Source of the DNA: Gammaproteobacteria bacterium
GTDB taxonomy: Bacteria; Pseudomonadota; Gammaproteobacteria; GRL18
Reading direction: 5' to 3'
Assembly (NCBI GenBank): GCA_027071355.1
Contig: JALSUJ010000337.1
Location: forward strand, 1 to 64,000
DNA: 64,000 bases
Shown: positions 50,234-59,475 of the stretch, one piece after another
Numbering within the stretch: position 1 is the stretch's first letter
Layout: each line of letters opens with the position of its first letter
Translations under genes and position numbers: made by a program
The notes under the pieces: model-generated
Told to the model about the DNA's origin: nothing
Databases searched by the model: none
Seen by the model: the letters and a program-made list of their open reading frames with translations, nothing else

Positions 50234-51369
50234 TTCAGGTGGTATTTACCATCACGCTTCTGGTGCAATCCAATCTGCTCTGGGCGGCGATTAATACCAG
50301 CCAGATTGTCAGCAGCACTTTAAGTGCTCTGAGTTGTCTGCAGTATAACCCGGTTGCAGGCATGTGTTTCTGGCTGAAGTGTGGTTTTCATGGTTGTTCA
50401 ATTAAAACCTCAACCAAGGTTAAGCACTGGAATCCTGATGTGGTGGTCAGCAGTTATACCACAACCGGTCAATCACCCTGGATAGAGTCCCGTTCATACA
50501 GCAGTGGAACCCCATGGATCCCTTTAACGAATCATTCTATGAACGACTATAAAGGTCATGAAAATCGTTATATGCAATACGAACCACCCAAGGACCTGGA
50601 TGGTGATGGCATAATGGATACTCAAGGTAATAGTGACTATTTTGATGCTGGATCACCCCCGGTTTACACCCATCAAAATGCAAATACATCAATCCAGCTC
50701 GGTGGCGGGGATGATTTTAACTCTGCACGCGGTGCCAGGAAAAAGCATGTATCCACGACATTTCGTGAAGTCGATGCCATTGGAAATCCTGCCCTGTTTA
50801 TGACCTGGATGCTCTCAGGTACGGGTTATTTGTGTCCCTCGGTAACTTATCCTTATGTACCGCATCATTTATCGGCAGCATGGGATAGCTTCAGTTGGCG
50901 TTATGCCACAATTGAAATGCTATATCCCGCTTCTTTAGTGCCTGGAATGAGAGAAATCGGTTCATGGCCAATGAATACCTGGGGTGCTGTTTATCCAAGA
51001 ACTGGTTTTGTTACCCAAAATGAAGGGCCAAAAGCGTCTGCTGTTGCCGCACAAAGAGCAGGGGACATTATTACCCGGTCATGGCAACCTCATGTGTACT
51101 GGCCATTGGGGAGTGACTGCTCACGCAATAATATGAAATGCTGGGCACCGGGGGCATTGAATGAAAAAGATCCCAATACGGGCAAGTGGCAAATGCTGGC
51201 ACCCATTGCCCAAAACTCCTGTGGTATCTTTGGACAAAATGATGTGACCAGTATTCATTCATGGGCAGATAATAAACTAGACAAATCACAAGATTTTGTA
51301 TGGAATTTATGGCGTAAATATTCATGCTGTAAACGTAAAGGCATATTTTTATATTCGATTGATTTTTGA
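50215..51369 (+). CDS. traU: TIGR03756-like ICE protein (TraU-like)
   Basis: A 384-residue exported Cys-rich protein: signal peptide (LLWAAINTSQ), CFWLKCGFHGCSIKTST-type motif near residue 55, and the usual TraU-like end WNLWRKYSCCKRKG. It acts in pilus assembly/mating in F-like systems. It overlaps the preceding gene by 19 bases. Confidence 0.88.
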   Translation: MAKKSLIQVVFTITLLVQSNLLWAAINTSQIVSSTLSALSCLQYNPVAGMCFWLKCGFHGCSIKTSTKVKHWNPDVVVSSYTTTGQSPWIESRSYSSGTPWIPLTNHSMNDYKGHENRYMQYEPPKDLDGDGIMDTQGNSDYFDAGSPPVYTHQNANTSIQLGGGDDFNSARGARKKHVSTTFREVDAIGNPALFMTWMLSGTGYLCPSVTYPYVPHHLSAAWDSFSWRYATIEMLYPASLVPGMREIGSWPMNTWGAVYPRTGFVTQNEGPKASAVAAQRAGDIITRSWQPHVYWPLGSDCSRNNMKCWAPGALNEKDPNTGKWQMLAPIAQNSCGIFGQNDVTSIHSWADNKLDKSQDFVWNLWRKYSCCKRKGIFLYSIDF

Positions 51370-51391
51370 ATCAGGACAAGGATTGTACGCA

Positions 51392-52744
51392 ATGAAACAA
51401 AAGAAAAATAAACTCAGAATAATCATCGTAACACTGGCCTCTTTAAGTTATGGCTCACTAATACAGGCATCAGATATTTCACCCAGTACCGCCGATCAGA
51501 ACTGGTATTATCAGATAGGGGGTGGTGACTTAATTACGGCTCCAGCTAATCCTAATGGCACGGCAATTTCATTGGGTGCATCGGGGGCCTGGGGCGGTAA
51601 TTTCAGTTGCGGTAATTTTAGCCTGGGGGGATCGGTCGGTTCGTTTATGAATAACATACGCAATAGTACCGATCAGGCTCTTAATCAAATGGTTTCGGCA
51701 GCCAGTGGTTTTATCGCCTCTTTACCGGCATTAATTATTCAGCGATCGAATCCAGGTCTTTATGATTTGTTTCAAAACGGTTTATTGCGAGCTGAAGAGC
51801 AATTTAATCTCAGTATTGCCAGTTGTGAAGATATGGAAAAAAATTTTACCTCTGGAGGAAATCCGTTTGATAAATTTGTGGTGCTGTCCAGGAAAAATGC
51901 CTGGGATGCTAAAAAAGCCAGTGGTGGCAATGCCATTGCGGCTAAAAAATCAGTGGCAGCAACCGGGGGCGATCTGGGCCTGCCTGGGTTAGGCGGTGTG
52001 ATGTATGCAGGAGCCGGCCAGCCGCCGTTAAATATAACCAAACAAACGGCACAGGCTGGTTATAACACGCTCATTGGTCGTAATGTGACGGCAACCGCTC
52101 CGGCTGCGGCTAATAGTGGTCGGATTGCTGAAATATGGAAAACCCCGGCAGCGTTTAAACAGTTTGCCGTGGATGTCATGGGCAGCAATGAAGTAAAAAC
52201 CTGTACCGGTTGTCAAAAGGCCAGAACCAATATGGGTAAAGGATTATTACCTCAGCTGTATAAGGAAAGACAGTCGATTGCAACAGACTTATCCGCATCG
52301 GTTGCTGCGGCAGGTACCCCTTCCTTTACTGATCTGGATAAAGTCTCTGCATCAGGGATCCGGATCACGCCGACAGTGATTGAAGCCTTAAAAAATGAAT
52401 CATCGGTTGAACAACAATTGTTTATTAGCCGATTATCCAGTGATATTGCTACAGCTAATGTACTGGAAAAAGCTGAAATATTATTACAGGCCATGGAAAC
52501 CGGTAAACGGGAACCCAATCTTTCCTCCAGTGGTACGGTGGTGGACTTTAATAACTCCAGTATTAGTGATTTGCAGGGCTATATAAAGAATATTTTGCTG
52601 AGTTCTCAAATTAGAAAAACAGTCTCAACGGATTCAGTGAAGATGTTGATGGCTCGGTATGAAGCTCGTAAATCGTACAACAATGGTGCATCAAGAAGTG
52701 TATTGCACGAATATCAAATGGAAGATGGCGCAACAGAGCAATAA
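51392..52744 (+). CDS. TIGR03755-like ICE protein (TraH-like)
   Basis: A 450-residue exported protein: signal peptide (LIQASDISPS), WYYQIGGGDLITAPANPN near the N-terminus, SCGNFSLGGSVG, and a TCTGCQKARTNMG CxxC. The layout matches TraH-like assembly factors. ATG 51392 is preferred as it starts the signal peptide. Confidence 0.85.
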   Translation: MKQKKNKLRIIIVTLASLSYGSLIQASDISPSTADQNWYYQIGGGDLITAPANPNGTAISLGASGAWGGNFSCGNFSLGGSVGSFMNNIRNSTDQALNQMVSAASGFIASLPALIIQRSNPGLYDLFQNGLLRAEEQFNLSIASCEDMEKNFTSGGNPFDKFVVLSRKNAWDAKKASGGNAIAAKKSVAATGGDLGLPGLGGVMYAGAGQPPLNITKQTAQAGYNTLIGRNVTATAPAAANSGRIAEIWKTPAAFKQFAVDVMGSNEVKTCTGCQKARTNMGKGLLPQLYKERQSIATDLSASVAAAGTPSFTDLDKVSASGIRITPTVIEALKNESSVEQQLFISRLSSDIATANVLEKAEILLQAMETGKREPNLSSSGTVVDFNNSSISDLQGYIKNILLSSQIRKTVSTDSVKMLMARYEARKSYNNGASRSVLHEYQMEDGATEQ

Positions 52745-52765
52745 GATTCAAAAAGGGAATTTATT

Positions 52766-53113
52766 ATGAAATCCGTAGGTAAGTTATTATTAATGTCAGC
52801 AGGGTTTATGTTGTTCATAGGCATTGTTCTGTTTGTTACTTTTAAAGTAATAGGGATTAATTATATTGATGGAATGATTGAAGTTAATCAATTTCTGGAA
52901 CAGAAAAAATGGGTTTTTATTGCGTTTAGAGTGTCTTTGTTAATTATGATTTTTTGGCAATGGGATACCTTCACTCAATGGCTATCCAGAGTGTTTAAAT
53001 TAGAACAGGAAAAAATTGTTCTTATTAAATCAGCTCGATGGAGAATTTTTGGCTGGTTTGTATTTTTTGAACTGGTGATCAATCAGAATTTAATGAACTA
53101 TCTGCTTAATTGA
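52766..53113 (+). CDS. small membrane protein of the transfer operon
   Basis: A 115-residue protein with three membrane helices (about 6-28, 48-66, 92-112). It lies between the TraH-like and TraG-like genes, where such ICEs often have an unnamed membrane protein. Not recognised. Confidence 0.65.
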   Translation: MKSVGKLLLMSAGFMLFIGIVLFVTFKVIGINYIDGMIEVNQFLEQKKWVFIAFRVSLLIMIFWQWDTFTQWLSRVFKLEQEKIVLIKSARWRIFGWFVFFELVINQNLMNYLLN

Positions 53114-53138
53114 TACCAGGGAAAGAGGAGAAACGAAT

Positions 53139-54722
53139 ATGAGTGCAGGCAGCTATCCAGAGCTTTTTTTACAGTATTTTGCATGGGGTATGTATAACAC
53201 TCTATGGGATGTGTTTGTTAACCTGGGGATTGTTTATATACCCTTCGGGTTCTATTTGTATGAGGCCTATACCTCAACAAAGGAAAAGAGCAGCCACAAA
53301 ATGAATGCCAGTCGGGTATTGGCCTATCTGGAAATGAAACTTTTTATTGGTATAGCGGTTTTGACTCTGGCGGGAGTGCCAACGATTAACATGAATCTGA
53401 CAGACATGAAATATAATAAACGAGTCTGTACGCCCGGAAACCCAACCGCCACCATGGTTCAGAAATCACCGTCTGGCTCAGGGACAGGTACTACGCTGGA
53501 TGGGATGTTTACCACCACAAACATGGGTGGTGTAACTGCGAAAATACCGGTTGCCTGGGCGGCAGTGTTTGCAGTTGGGCAGTCTATCTCAGATGGGGTT
53601 CGGATCAAAGTACCCTGTAAAACCAGTATGAAAGAAGTGGGTTATATTCTATCAACCAATACCATACAGGATCCTGCTGTTCGCAAAGAAGTGGGTTTAT
53701 TTAAAAAAGGTTGTTTTGAGCAGGCCAGGGCCAAACTTGATGCAGAAACCCCGACCACTTATACCTCCGCCATGCAAAAAGATGGTGATGCTGGTTGGCT
53801 GGGTTCAAAATTTTTTATGTCTGAATCGGGCTATTACGACAAAATGCAGCCACCGGCTAGTATTAAAGGTTTTGCATTTGATCCCAACGGGCGAGATAAA
53901 GGCTGGTGGAATGGCGATACCGGTACCAAACCTCAATGGGGTAGACCCTATTGTAAAGACTGGTATCAAAATAGTTTACGAGCCAAAATACTCAATTCCA
54001 TAAAACCAACTATGAAAACCCAGTTATTATCTGCGTTTGCATCATGGGATTCATTGATCCACAACACCACAGAAGCAAAAGATGTATTGATCCGCTCTTT
54101 AATTAATAAAAGTGATATTAATGTAATTAATAGTCCAGAAAGCAAAGTAGAACAGTTGATGGGATTTGGTGATTATTCCACTGTGGATGGATTTGGATCG
54201 GCTGGAGGAGGACTGGCCAGTTTTGGAGCTACTATTGGGGCCGGGCTGTTTAATGGGGCTTTTTACCCGACCATGATCATTTTGAAAAAAATGTTACCAC
54301 TGGTGCAAGCATTGGTTCTGGCTGGATTGATCATGTTTTTGCCTTTTTTACTGATACTGTCGCAATACGGTATTAAAGAAGTATTTACCATGAGTGCTTT
54401 AATAGTATCTATTAAATTCTGGCCGGTAATATGGGCCGTAGGTGGATGGATGGAAGCCTCATTACAGGAAGCTTTTATGCCATCCTTGCAGGGTCTGATT
54501 GGTGGGGCAGAGAAAATTGCCTCGATTAATGATAACGTCCTGGATTATGCCATTGGTGCCTGGTATGTCATGGGGCCAGTGGTATTGTCTACTGTGATTA
54601 CTATGGCGGGGTATCAGGTTGGGAGTATTGTGCAAACTGCAGCAGACGGTAATAATTCCGGTAAGGGCGCAGGAAATGAAGCTGGCGGTATGGGGAAGAA
54701 ATTAACCAGTAAAGTAAAATAG
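53139..54722 (+). CDS. traG: TraG-like inner-membrane transfer protein
   Basis: A 527-residue protein with N-terminal TraG_N features (LFLQYFAWGMYNTLWDVFV, then GFYLYEAY), several membrane helices at each end and a central periplasmic domain with paired Cys. It functions in mating-pair stabilisation in F-like systems. It closes the transfer operon. Confidence 0.85.
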   Translation: MSAGSYPELFLQYFAWGMYNTLWDVFVNLGIVYIPFGFYLYEAYTSTKEKSSHKMNASRVLAYLEMKLFIGIAVLTLAGVPTINMNLTDMKYNKRVCTPGNPTATMVQKSPSGSGTGTTLDGMFTTTNMGGVTAKIPVAWAAVFAVGQSISDGVRIKVPCKTSMKEVGYILSTNTIQDPAVRKEVGLFKKGCFEQARAKLDAETPTTYTSAMQKDGDAGWLGSKFFMSESGYYDKMQPPASIKGFAFDPNGRDKGWWNGDTGTKPQWGRPYCKDWYQNSLRAKILNSIKPTMKTQLLSAFASWDSLIHNTTEAKDVLIRSLINKSDINVINSPESKVEQLMGFGDYSTVDGFGSAGGGLASFGATIGAGLFNGAFYPTMIILKKMLPLVQALVLAGLIMFLPFLLILSQYGIKEVFTMSALIVSIKFWPVIWAVGGWMEASLQEAFMPSLQGLIGGAEKIASINDNVLDYAIGAWYVMGPVVLSTVITMAGYQVGSIVQTAADGNNSGKGAGNEAGGMGKKLTSKVK

Positions 54723-54728
54723 CAATAA

Positions 54729-54757
54729 ACATAAAGCCCAGTTACCGGGCTTTATGT
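54729..54757. terminator. bidirectional terminator after the transfer operon
   Basis: ACATAAAGCCC and GGGCTTTATGT pair perfectly around AGTTACC between convergent genes, with A/T runs on both sides. Confidence 0.85.
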
Positions 54758-54764
54758 TTAGGAT

Positions 54765-55175
54765 TCAGTACCAGCGACCATAATAATTAAAATATTCTTC
54801 AGTACCTGGCGTTAGTACACTAACACTATCATCCATAAATGAAACAGTAGGTTCTTCATCATCAGGCAATAAATCAGCCAGAAAAACAATCAGTCCGCCG
54901 ATGACAGTTAAAACGCCATGAAAGGCTCTGGAGCGCAGAAAGCGGGGCAGGTATATCAATAAAGTGAGACCCAGCAGTAAGCCTCCGGCCAGAAAACTGA
55001 GCAGTCCGACTCGTAACAGCAGATCCCAGAATGAGAACGGGTGTGGAGCAACCGGAGACAGCCCGGACTCAGACATGGCTGCAAACAGAGCAAATCCGCC
55101 AATACTGAGCAGCAACCCCCAGCGCAGGGACAGCCTGGTCAGTTTGTAAATCTTGTAAATTATTTTGGTTTTCAT
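54765..55175 (-). CDS. hypothetical membrane protein
   Basis: A 136-residue protein with about three membrane helices (16-35, 48-75, 83-102), an RSRAFHG loop and an acidic tail. No known domain. It may be envelope cargo; nothing more can be said. Confidence 0.55.
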   Translation of the reverse strand: MKTKIIYKIYKLTRLSLRWGLLLSIGGFALFAAMSESGLSPVAPHPFSFWDLLLRVGLLSFLAGGLLLGLTLLIYLPRFLRSRAFHGVLTVIGGLIVFLADLLPDDEEPTVSFMDDSVSVLTPGTEEYFNYYGRWY

Positions 55176-55206
55176 GGTTATTTCCTCTACTTCCCTATAG
55201 TTTTTC

Positions 55207-55587
55207 CTATTTTGCTTTATATGAAGGGTAGGCTGGAGAATTAGGTCTGACTGTAACTTTGTTCCATGGACAGTCCACTAATAAATCTAATCCTTCCAAC
55301 ACCATTTGACCGATTAATGGTTCAACACCATAATCACTGATCAGAACAGGATTACCTGTTGTACGGTCTTTAAATTTAAAAGCGACAACATTGACTCGCT
55401 CCATTTCAGTGGTTGAATCATCGGCCAAATACACAATGGCTTTACTGTCTGCGACTAAACCAATAGCCTCGGCAACATCTTTACCAATGATTGATACAAC
55501 GGCACCACTATCAACCAGAGCATCAAGCTGAATTGATTTTCCATTGGCAGGATTTGTTAATGTGAAATCCCCTCTAACTTCGCCCAT
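55207..55587 (-). CDS. retropepsin-like aspartic protease domain protein
   Basis: A 126-residue single-domain protein with the catalytic ALVDSGAVVSII (DSG) motif at residue 24 and the second-half hydrophobic block QMVLEGLDLLVD. It would work as a homodimer, like other clan AA proteases. No transmembrane segment. The neighbouring antitoxin-like gene is on the same strand 133 bases upstream. Confidence 0.75.
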   Translation of the reverse strand: MGEVRGDFTLTNPANGKSIQLDALVDSGAVVSIIGKDVAEAIGLVADSKAIVYLADDSTTEMERVNVVAFKFKDRTTGNPVLISDYGVEPLIGQMVLEGLDLLVDCPWNKVTVRPNSPAYPSYKAK

Positions 55588-55720
55588 GATTGATATCCTT
55601 TAATTTTAATTTATTGATTATATAAATTAATTACATCAATAGAAAATGAACACCACCTCTGTATCCATTGCTACACAAGTTTAGCTTGCCAATCGCATTG
55701 CGACTTTCTGGGTTTTAGGT

Positions 55721-55909
55721 CTATTGGTTTGACCACTGACTGAATTTATCCTCAACTTCTTTTTGGGTTAAAGTACCTTCAGTATTTGCTCTGGTTATTC
55801 CTTTCTGGATTTTTTCTGTAACATACAAATGGTATTGAACATCCTCCAGAGTACAATCTTCAGGTAGCTTTTCCAGTAATAACTGTACTTCTTCTTTTGC
55901 GCTATTCAT
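55721..55909 (-). CDS. RelB/addiction-module-like small protein without a toxin
   Basis: A 62-residue acidic protein (LLLEKLPEDCTLEDVQYHLY, then VTEKIQKGITRANTEG, TLTQKEVEDKFSQW), a pattern common to small antitoxins next to RelE-type toxins. No toxin frame adjoins it; the next gene downstream is the aspartic protease. It may be an orphan antitoxin, or the protease may be its partner. Confidence 0.6.
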   Translation of the reverse strand: MNSAKEEVQLLLEKLPEDCTLEDVQYHLYVTEKIQKGITRANTEGTLTQKEVEDKFSQWSNQ

Positions 55910-56214
55910 ATATTCTCAATTTTTACTTTGTGCTGTAAATGCCAGCACTGTTATTCGCAAGCCATGCACACAGGGTTTCCCTGATCTTTTCCCGGCTTTA
56001 ATCCTAAATAAATCAGTTGAATCGTAGCGAGAATGATCAGAGTGCTGGAGATACCAGGATTTACAGGTTATTTTGGCTTTATTCGTAGTCACCCTACGGG
56101 TGAAGTCAAAATATTCTGGAAAGTCTTGTAGATTCAGTGCTATGGACATTCGCAGTAGGTTCAACTGATTTATTTAGGTTAATGGTAATGTATTTTTTAT
56201 AATCAATCATTTCT
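55910..56214. other. stretch without a convincing gene
   Basis: An 82-codon minus-strand frame (55916-56164) exists but has no ribosome site and odd composition. A TCACCCTACGGGTGA dyad lies at about 56088-56102. The segment may be the remains of another gene or element. Confidence 0.35.
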
Positions 56215-56427
56215 CTACCTGTACCACTCCTGAGTACCACACTGGCAACTGGCGAATGGCTCGCCATAGTGCGGTTCAATGGGGTATCCACATTGTTCAC
56301 AAGCGCCCTGCTTGCGGATCTCATAATCATCTGACTTCCAGGAGGGCGGTTCCTCATAGACTTCGTTATCCGGATATACATAAACATCCATCAAATATTC
56401 ACTGGAAGGACTACAGTTCTTATCCAT
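56215..56427 (-). CDS. small zinc-ribbon protein
   Basis: A 70-residue protein with CEQCGYPIEPHYGEP and CQCGTQEWY, a four-Cys zinc ribbon in the C-terminal half, after an acidic Tyr-rich N-terminus. GAGAG precedes ATG 56427. Function unknown. Confidence 0.6.
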   Translation of the reverse strand: MDKNCSPSSEYLMDVYVYPDNEVYEEPPSWKSDDYEIRKQGACEQCGYPIEPHYGEPFASCQCGTQEWYR

Positions 56428-56446
56428 AAGCTAATTGCTCTCCTGT

Positions 56447-56719
56447 TTAATACGGTTTTCTGTAATTCAGACACCAGAACCAGACCGGCACAATCAATGC
56501 TGCCAACAGCCATTGTGAGCAGCTTAAATGAGCCTGTTCAAAATTGGCTTTGTAATAATAACTGATCTCCACTGAACCCTTGCTGAACCAGGCTCCGGAA
56601 GCAATCAACATAATAAACAGTCCCGGACTCATGGCAGGGGTCAGTATCAGTATAACCGGCAACCAGATGACACTGCTCAGAGTCAGTAATTTATACTGGT
56701 TCTTTTCAAATACCGTCAT
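56447..56719 (-). CDS. small membrane protein
   Basis: A 90-residue protein with two or three membrane helices (about 12-45 and 67-83). ATG 56719 follows AAGGTGG; an upstream GTG overlaps that site. Twenty bases separate it from the zinc-ribbon gene, so they probably form one operon. Not recognised. Confidence 0.5.
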   Translation of the reverse strand: MTVFEKNQYKLLTLSSVIWLPVILILTPAMSPGLFIMLIASGAWFSKGSVEISYYYKANFEQAHLSCSQWLLAALIVPVWFWCLNYRKPY

Positions 56720-56809
56720 CGGCTCCACCTTATTATTATACGATTATAAATTGTACTGCTTATAATTCGTAGTATAGTCTGAATAACCCTCTATTCAATC
56801 AAAAGTCTT

Positions 56810-57211
56810 TTATGTTGTTCTGACTTCTGAAAGAAGCTCAGGATGTCTGTCTAAAATTTTAAGTAATTTAACAAGAGAAAGTGTAGGTTTAGTTTTTCCT
56901 GTTTCATAACGAGAAAACGCATTCACACCACCACCAAATATCTCTGCAGCCTCCTTCTGATCCAGGTGTAATTTTTTACGAACTTCAATGATAAAAGAAG
57001 GATCAACAATAGCAGCATTTACTTGTTTATGAAACTCAATCATCATATCCATTGTGCGTCGAGACTCCTCTGCATCCAGAATGGATTCACCACAGGCTGT
57101 ACAGTAATCACCCGTTACAGCAGATAAAACAGTGGTTTCACCTTTATATGTATAGGTCTGATCTCTGGTGTCATGTACCAGCTCAGCCGCTCCACAAACA
57201 GGACATTTCAT
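56810..57211 (-). CDS. mqsA: MqsA antitoxin
   Basis: A 133-residue protein with the MqsA zinc domain (CPVCGAAELVHDT, CTACGESIL) and a C-terminal helix-turn-helix (LHLDQKEAAEIFGGGVNAFSRYETG) as in E. coli MqsA. It neutralises MqsR and represses the operon. Of three adjacent ATGs, 57211 has the best distance to AAGGAG. It overlaps the end of mqsR. Confidence 0.93.
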   Translation of the reverse strand: MKCPVCGAAELVHDTRDQTYTYKGETTVLSAVTGDYCTACGESILDAEESRRTMDMMIEFHKQVNAAIVDPSFIIEVRKKLHLDQKEAAEIFGGGVNAFSRYETGKTKPTLSLVKLLKILDRHPELLSEVRTT

Positions 57212-57213
57212 CA

Positions 57214-57510
57214 TCATAACTCCTTAAATGAAATAATGACCAGGTCATCAACTACATTCAATTTTAAATAAATATCTCCAGCTTCTGTTTTTGGTCTGTA
57301 CACATCCTGCCAAACCTTATGATCAGAATATGTGGTCATGCTTTTATAAAAATCAGAAGGATTAAGTGACATCACAATTTTACATATACCATTAAAGTCT
57401 ATTCCCAAAACCGCAGCACCTTGCCGGGCACTTTGTGTGGAACGCACACGTCCTTCTTTAACCAGAGACTTAACAATAGAAAGTTTACAATGAGGCGTTC
57501 TTTTTTCCAT
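57214..57510 (-). CDS. mqsR: MqsR toxin (GCU-specific mRNA interferase)
   Basis: A 98-residue protein collinear with E. coli MqsR: MEKRTPHCKLSIVKSLV start, SDFYKSMTTYSDHKVWQDVY core (catalytic region) and a LVIISFKEL end. RNA cleavage is known for the family. The pair would select for keeping the element. No Shine-Dalgarno is seen and the predicted transcript begins at or next to the ATG. Confidence 0.93.
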   Translation of the reverse strand: MEKRTPHCKLSIVKSLVKEGRVRSTQSARQGAAVLGIDFNGICKIVMSLNPSDFYKSMTTYSDHKVWQDVYRPKTEAGDIYLKLNVVDDLVIISFKEL

Positions 57511-57516
57511 ACAATA

Positions 57517-57545
57517 AAATTAACCTATTTGGTTAATTTTGTCAA
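57517..57545 (-). promoter_or_regulatory. mqsRA promoter with palindromic operator
   Basis: TTGACA, 17 bases, TAATTT fits sigma-70. The spacer and -10 hold ATTAACC-TATTT-GGTTAAT (about 57519-57537), resembling the AACC(T)...(A)GGTT palindrome bound by MqsA. Only about six bases separate the -10 box from the ATG, so the message may be leaderless. Confidence 0.7.
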
Positions 57546-57612
57546 TTTATTGATACAACGCCTCTAAAATTAGGTACCATACAAATGTATCATGTATTAT
57601 GTTTTTTGTATC

Positions 57613-57641
57613 TTGTTTTAAATTATAAACTGTTCTATACT
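57613..57641 (+). promoter_or_regulatory. kfrA promoter
   Basis: TTGTTT, exactly 17 bases, TATACT is a good sigma-70 promoter 46 bases before the gene. An ATACAAATGTAT palindrome about 20 bases further upstream could be a KfrA operator. Confidence 0.65.
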
Positions 57642-57687
57642 GTGCTTCAATAAGAAAGAATTAATCAATCACCGGAGTACACTGGAT

Positions 57688-58692
57688 ATGGCCGAAACCG
57701 TCAGAGCTGAATCACTGGAACGTCTTGAACGAGTCAGACAGTTTGCAATTGAGCACATGGAACAAACAGGGACATTTCCAACGGCCAGACCTATCCAGAC
57801 AAAATTTTTGGAACACCAGTATCCCGGCAACCTCAACTCTATTGCCTCCGATTTAAAGATTGTTGCCAAAGACATTAGCCTCGTGTACCAGCAGAAAAAA
57901 ATGGTGGATATTGAAGGGGAGCAGATTGAGATCCCAAGAGAGGCACTGGAATATGCAGTGCGAGCCTGGCAGATGATTGAACTGCAGCAAATGAAAAAGT
58001 TTGATGGTTTCAAACAGGAAGTACAGCAGGAAGCAGATTTGGCCAAAGAAGAACGGGATGAAATCCAGGCCAAATTTATTGCCATGCAATCGGAACTGGA
58101 AGCAAAAGCGGAAGTATTGCGCCTGCGTGAAGAACAGTTGCAGGAAATGAAACAAAAAATGATTGAACAGGAGAAACAGTTACAGGCGGCCCAGGCCAGT
58201 GTCAGGGAAGTTGAATCGCAGAATAATGTACTGACCACTGAATTAAGTGTCACCAGAGAGCATCTCACGGAACAGCAGGAACAGCATACTAAAGAGGTGA
58301 AGCGACTGGATGATAAGCTCAATACATTACAGAACAAACATGAATCTCAGATAAGTGAAGTCCGGGAACAACACAATAAACTCATCGCAGAGCATGAAGC
58401 TATAAAAGCCAATAATGATGATTTAGCGAATAAACTGGCTCATGTCACAGAAGAAAGGGATCAGTTTGAGGCACAGAAGATCACACTGGTTAACGATATT
58501 AGCAGTTTAACAGCCAGCAATCAGGCACTCACAGAAGAACGAGCACAACAAAGTAACCAGATCACAGAGTTGACCAATGCGATGGATGAGTTAAATAACC
58601 GGGTTAGATCATTTCAGACCGAGTTAAAGCAGATGTCTGAGCAAAAGAAACAACCTGAACAGAAGAAACAAAAGGGTAATAAAGGAGCATAA
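57688..58692 (+). CDS. KfrA-like DNA-binding coiled-coil protein
   Basis: A 334-residue protein: N-terminal KfrA_N DNA-binding domain (residues 1-110, with FPTARPIQTKFLEHQYPG) and a long coiled coil from about 115 to the end (Glu/Gln/Lys heptads), ending in a basic tail. KfrA proteins of plasmids autoregulate and help partition. It heads an operon of small unknown genes. Confidence 0.85.
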   Translation: MAETVRAESLERLERVRQFAIEHMEQTGTFPTARPIQTKFLEHQYPGNLNSIASDLKIVAKDISLVYQQKKMVDIEGEQIEIPREALEYAVRAWQMIELQQMKKFDGFKQEVQQEADLAKEERDEIQAKFIAMQSELEAKAEVLRLREEQLQEMKQKMIEQEKQLQAAQASVREVESQNNVLTTELSVTREHLTEQQEQHTKEVKRLDDKLNTLQNKHESQISEVREQHNKLIAEHEAIKANNDDLANKLAHVTEERDQFEAQKITLVNDISSLTASNQALTEERAQQSNQITELTNAMDELNNRVRSFQTELKQMSEQKKQPEQKKQKGNKGA

Positions 58693-58694
58693 TC

Positions 58695-58943
58695 ATGGGA
58701 TTTATACTTGAAAATGAACATCAGATCATTTTACAAAATGATGAATATATAGCCGTCAGGCAGTCCGGCCATATTGAAATTTGGGATAATGAAGGCACAG
58801 AATGTTATGGTGTGGTACCAGAAAATTACACTTTAACGGATATTGAACGGATCATGTCTTTTTATCACCAGGGTTTCAACCGTGGTACTCAGTACGGACA
58901 GATCAGTAAGATGAATGAAATAAGAACGGCTTTAAGTCTTTAA
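58695..58943 (+). CDS. hypothetical small protein after kfrA
   Basis: An 82-residue protein (IAVRQSGHIEIWDNEGTECYG) without recognised domain, starting two bases after kfrA's stop region, so certainly in the same operon. Function unknown. Confidence 0.6.
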   Translation: MGFILENEHQIILQNDEYIAVRQSGHIEIWDNEGTECYGVVPENYTLTDIERIMSFYHQGFNRGTQYGQISKMNEIRTALSL

Positions 58944-58947
58944 TGCT

Positions 58948-59175
58948 ATGTACCAATACTGGCAAAGACAGAGCGATCAGCGTTTTTATGAAATATTGTT
59001 AACTCAGGATCTACTGGGTGACTGGTTGATCTGTCTGGCCTGGGGTAGCCGATATAAAAAAACAGTAAAGGGAAAAACCCTGATCTTTAAGTCTCTGCAG
59101 GGGGCACTGGAGCACCTTCCAAAGCTGGAAAAACGGCGTAAGCAACATCGTTACCAGCTCAAAAATGAGCATTAA
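58948..59175 (+). CDS. WGR-like small protein
   Basis: A 75-residue protein whose YEILLTQDLLGDWLICLAWG resembles the WGR domain (nucleic-acid-binding fold seen in PARPs and plasmid proteins), with a basic tail (KRRKQHRYQLK). It starts four bases after the preceding stop. Confidence 0.6.
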   Translation: MYQYWQRQSDQRFYEILLTQDLLGDWLICLAWGSRYKKTVKGKTLIFKSLQGALEHLPKLEKRRKQHRYQLKNEH

Positions 59176-59204
59176 AACGATCTGACAATATACAGGAGAA
59201 TATT

Positions 59205-59402
59205 ATGAAAGCACAGGATATAGCCGATCACATCCAGGGAGTCAGAGAGGGTAAACATGACTTCTCATCTTTAATCGATCAAATTGACAGGCACCGGATC
59301 AGTCAAAAAAAAGTCGTCTCTCTGGACGGTGTAAAAAATGCCAGACAATTTACAGATGAACTGGTCAGACTATGCTATTTGATTCAATCAGATCAATTCT
59401 GA
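59205..59402 (+). CDS. hypothetical small protein
   Basis: A 65-residue soluble protein preceded by AGGAG. It may belong to the kfrA operon. No recognised domain. Confidence 0.55.
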   Translation: MKAQDIADHIQGVREGKHDFSSLIDQIDRHRISQKKVVSLDGVKNARQFTDELVRLCYLIQSDQF

Positions 59403-59475
59403 GCTGATGGTTGTTGAGAAGTTTTGTTCACACCGACTCGCTTGGCTTGAAGTGTAAAAATAACGGGTAGATTAA

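Noticed and set aside
55916-56164. An 82-codon minus-strand frame
   Set aside because: No ribosome site, odd composition and partial overlap with another chance frame; kept only as an unexplained stretch.
57669-58337. A 222-codon Cys/Ser-rich frame opposite kfrA
   Set aside because: It is the antisense of the Glu/Gln/Lys coiled coil, which readily gives open Ser/Cys-rich frames.
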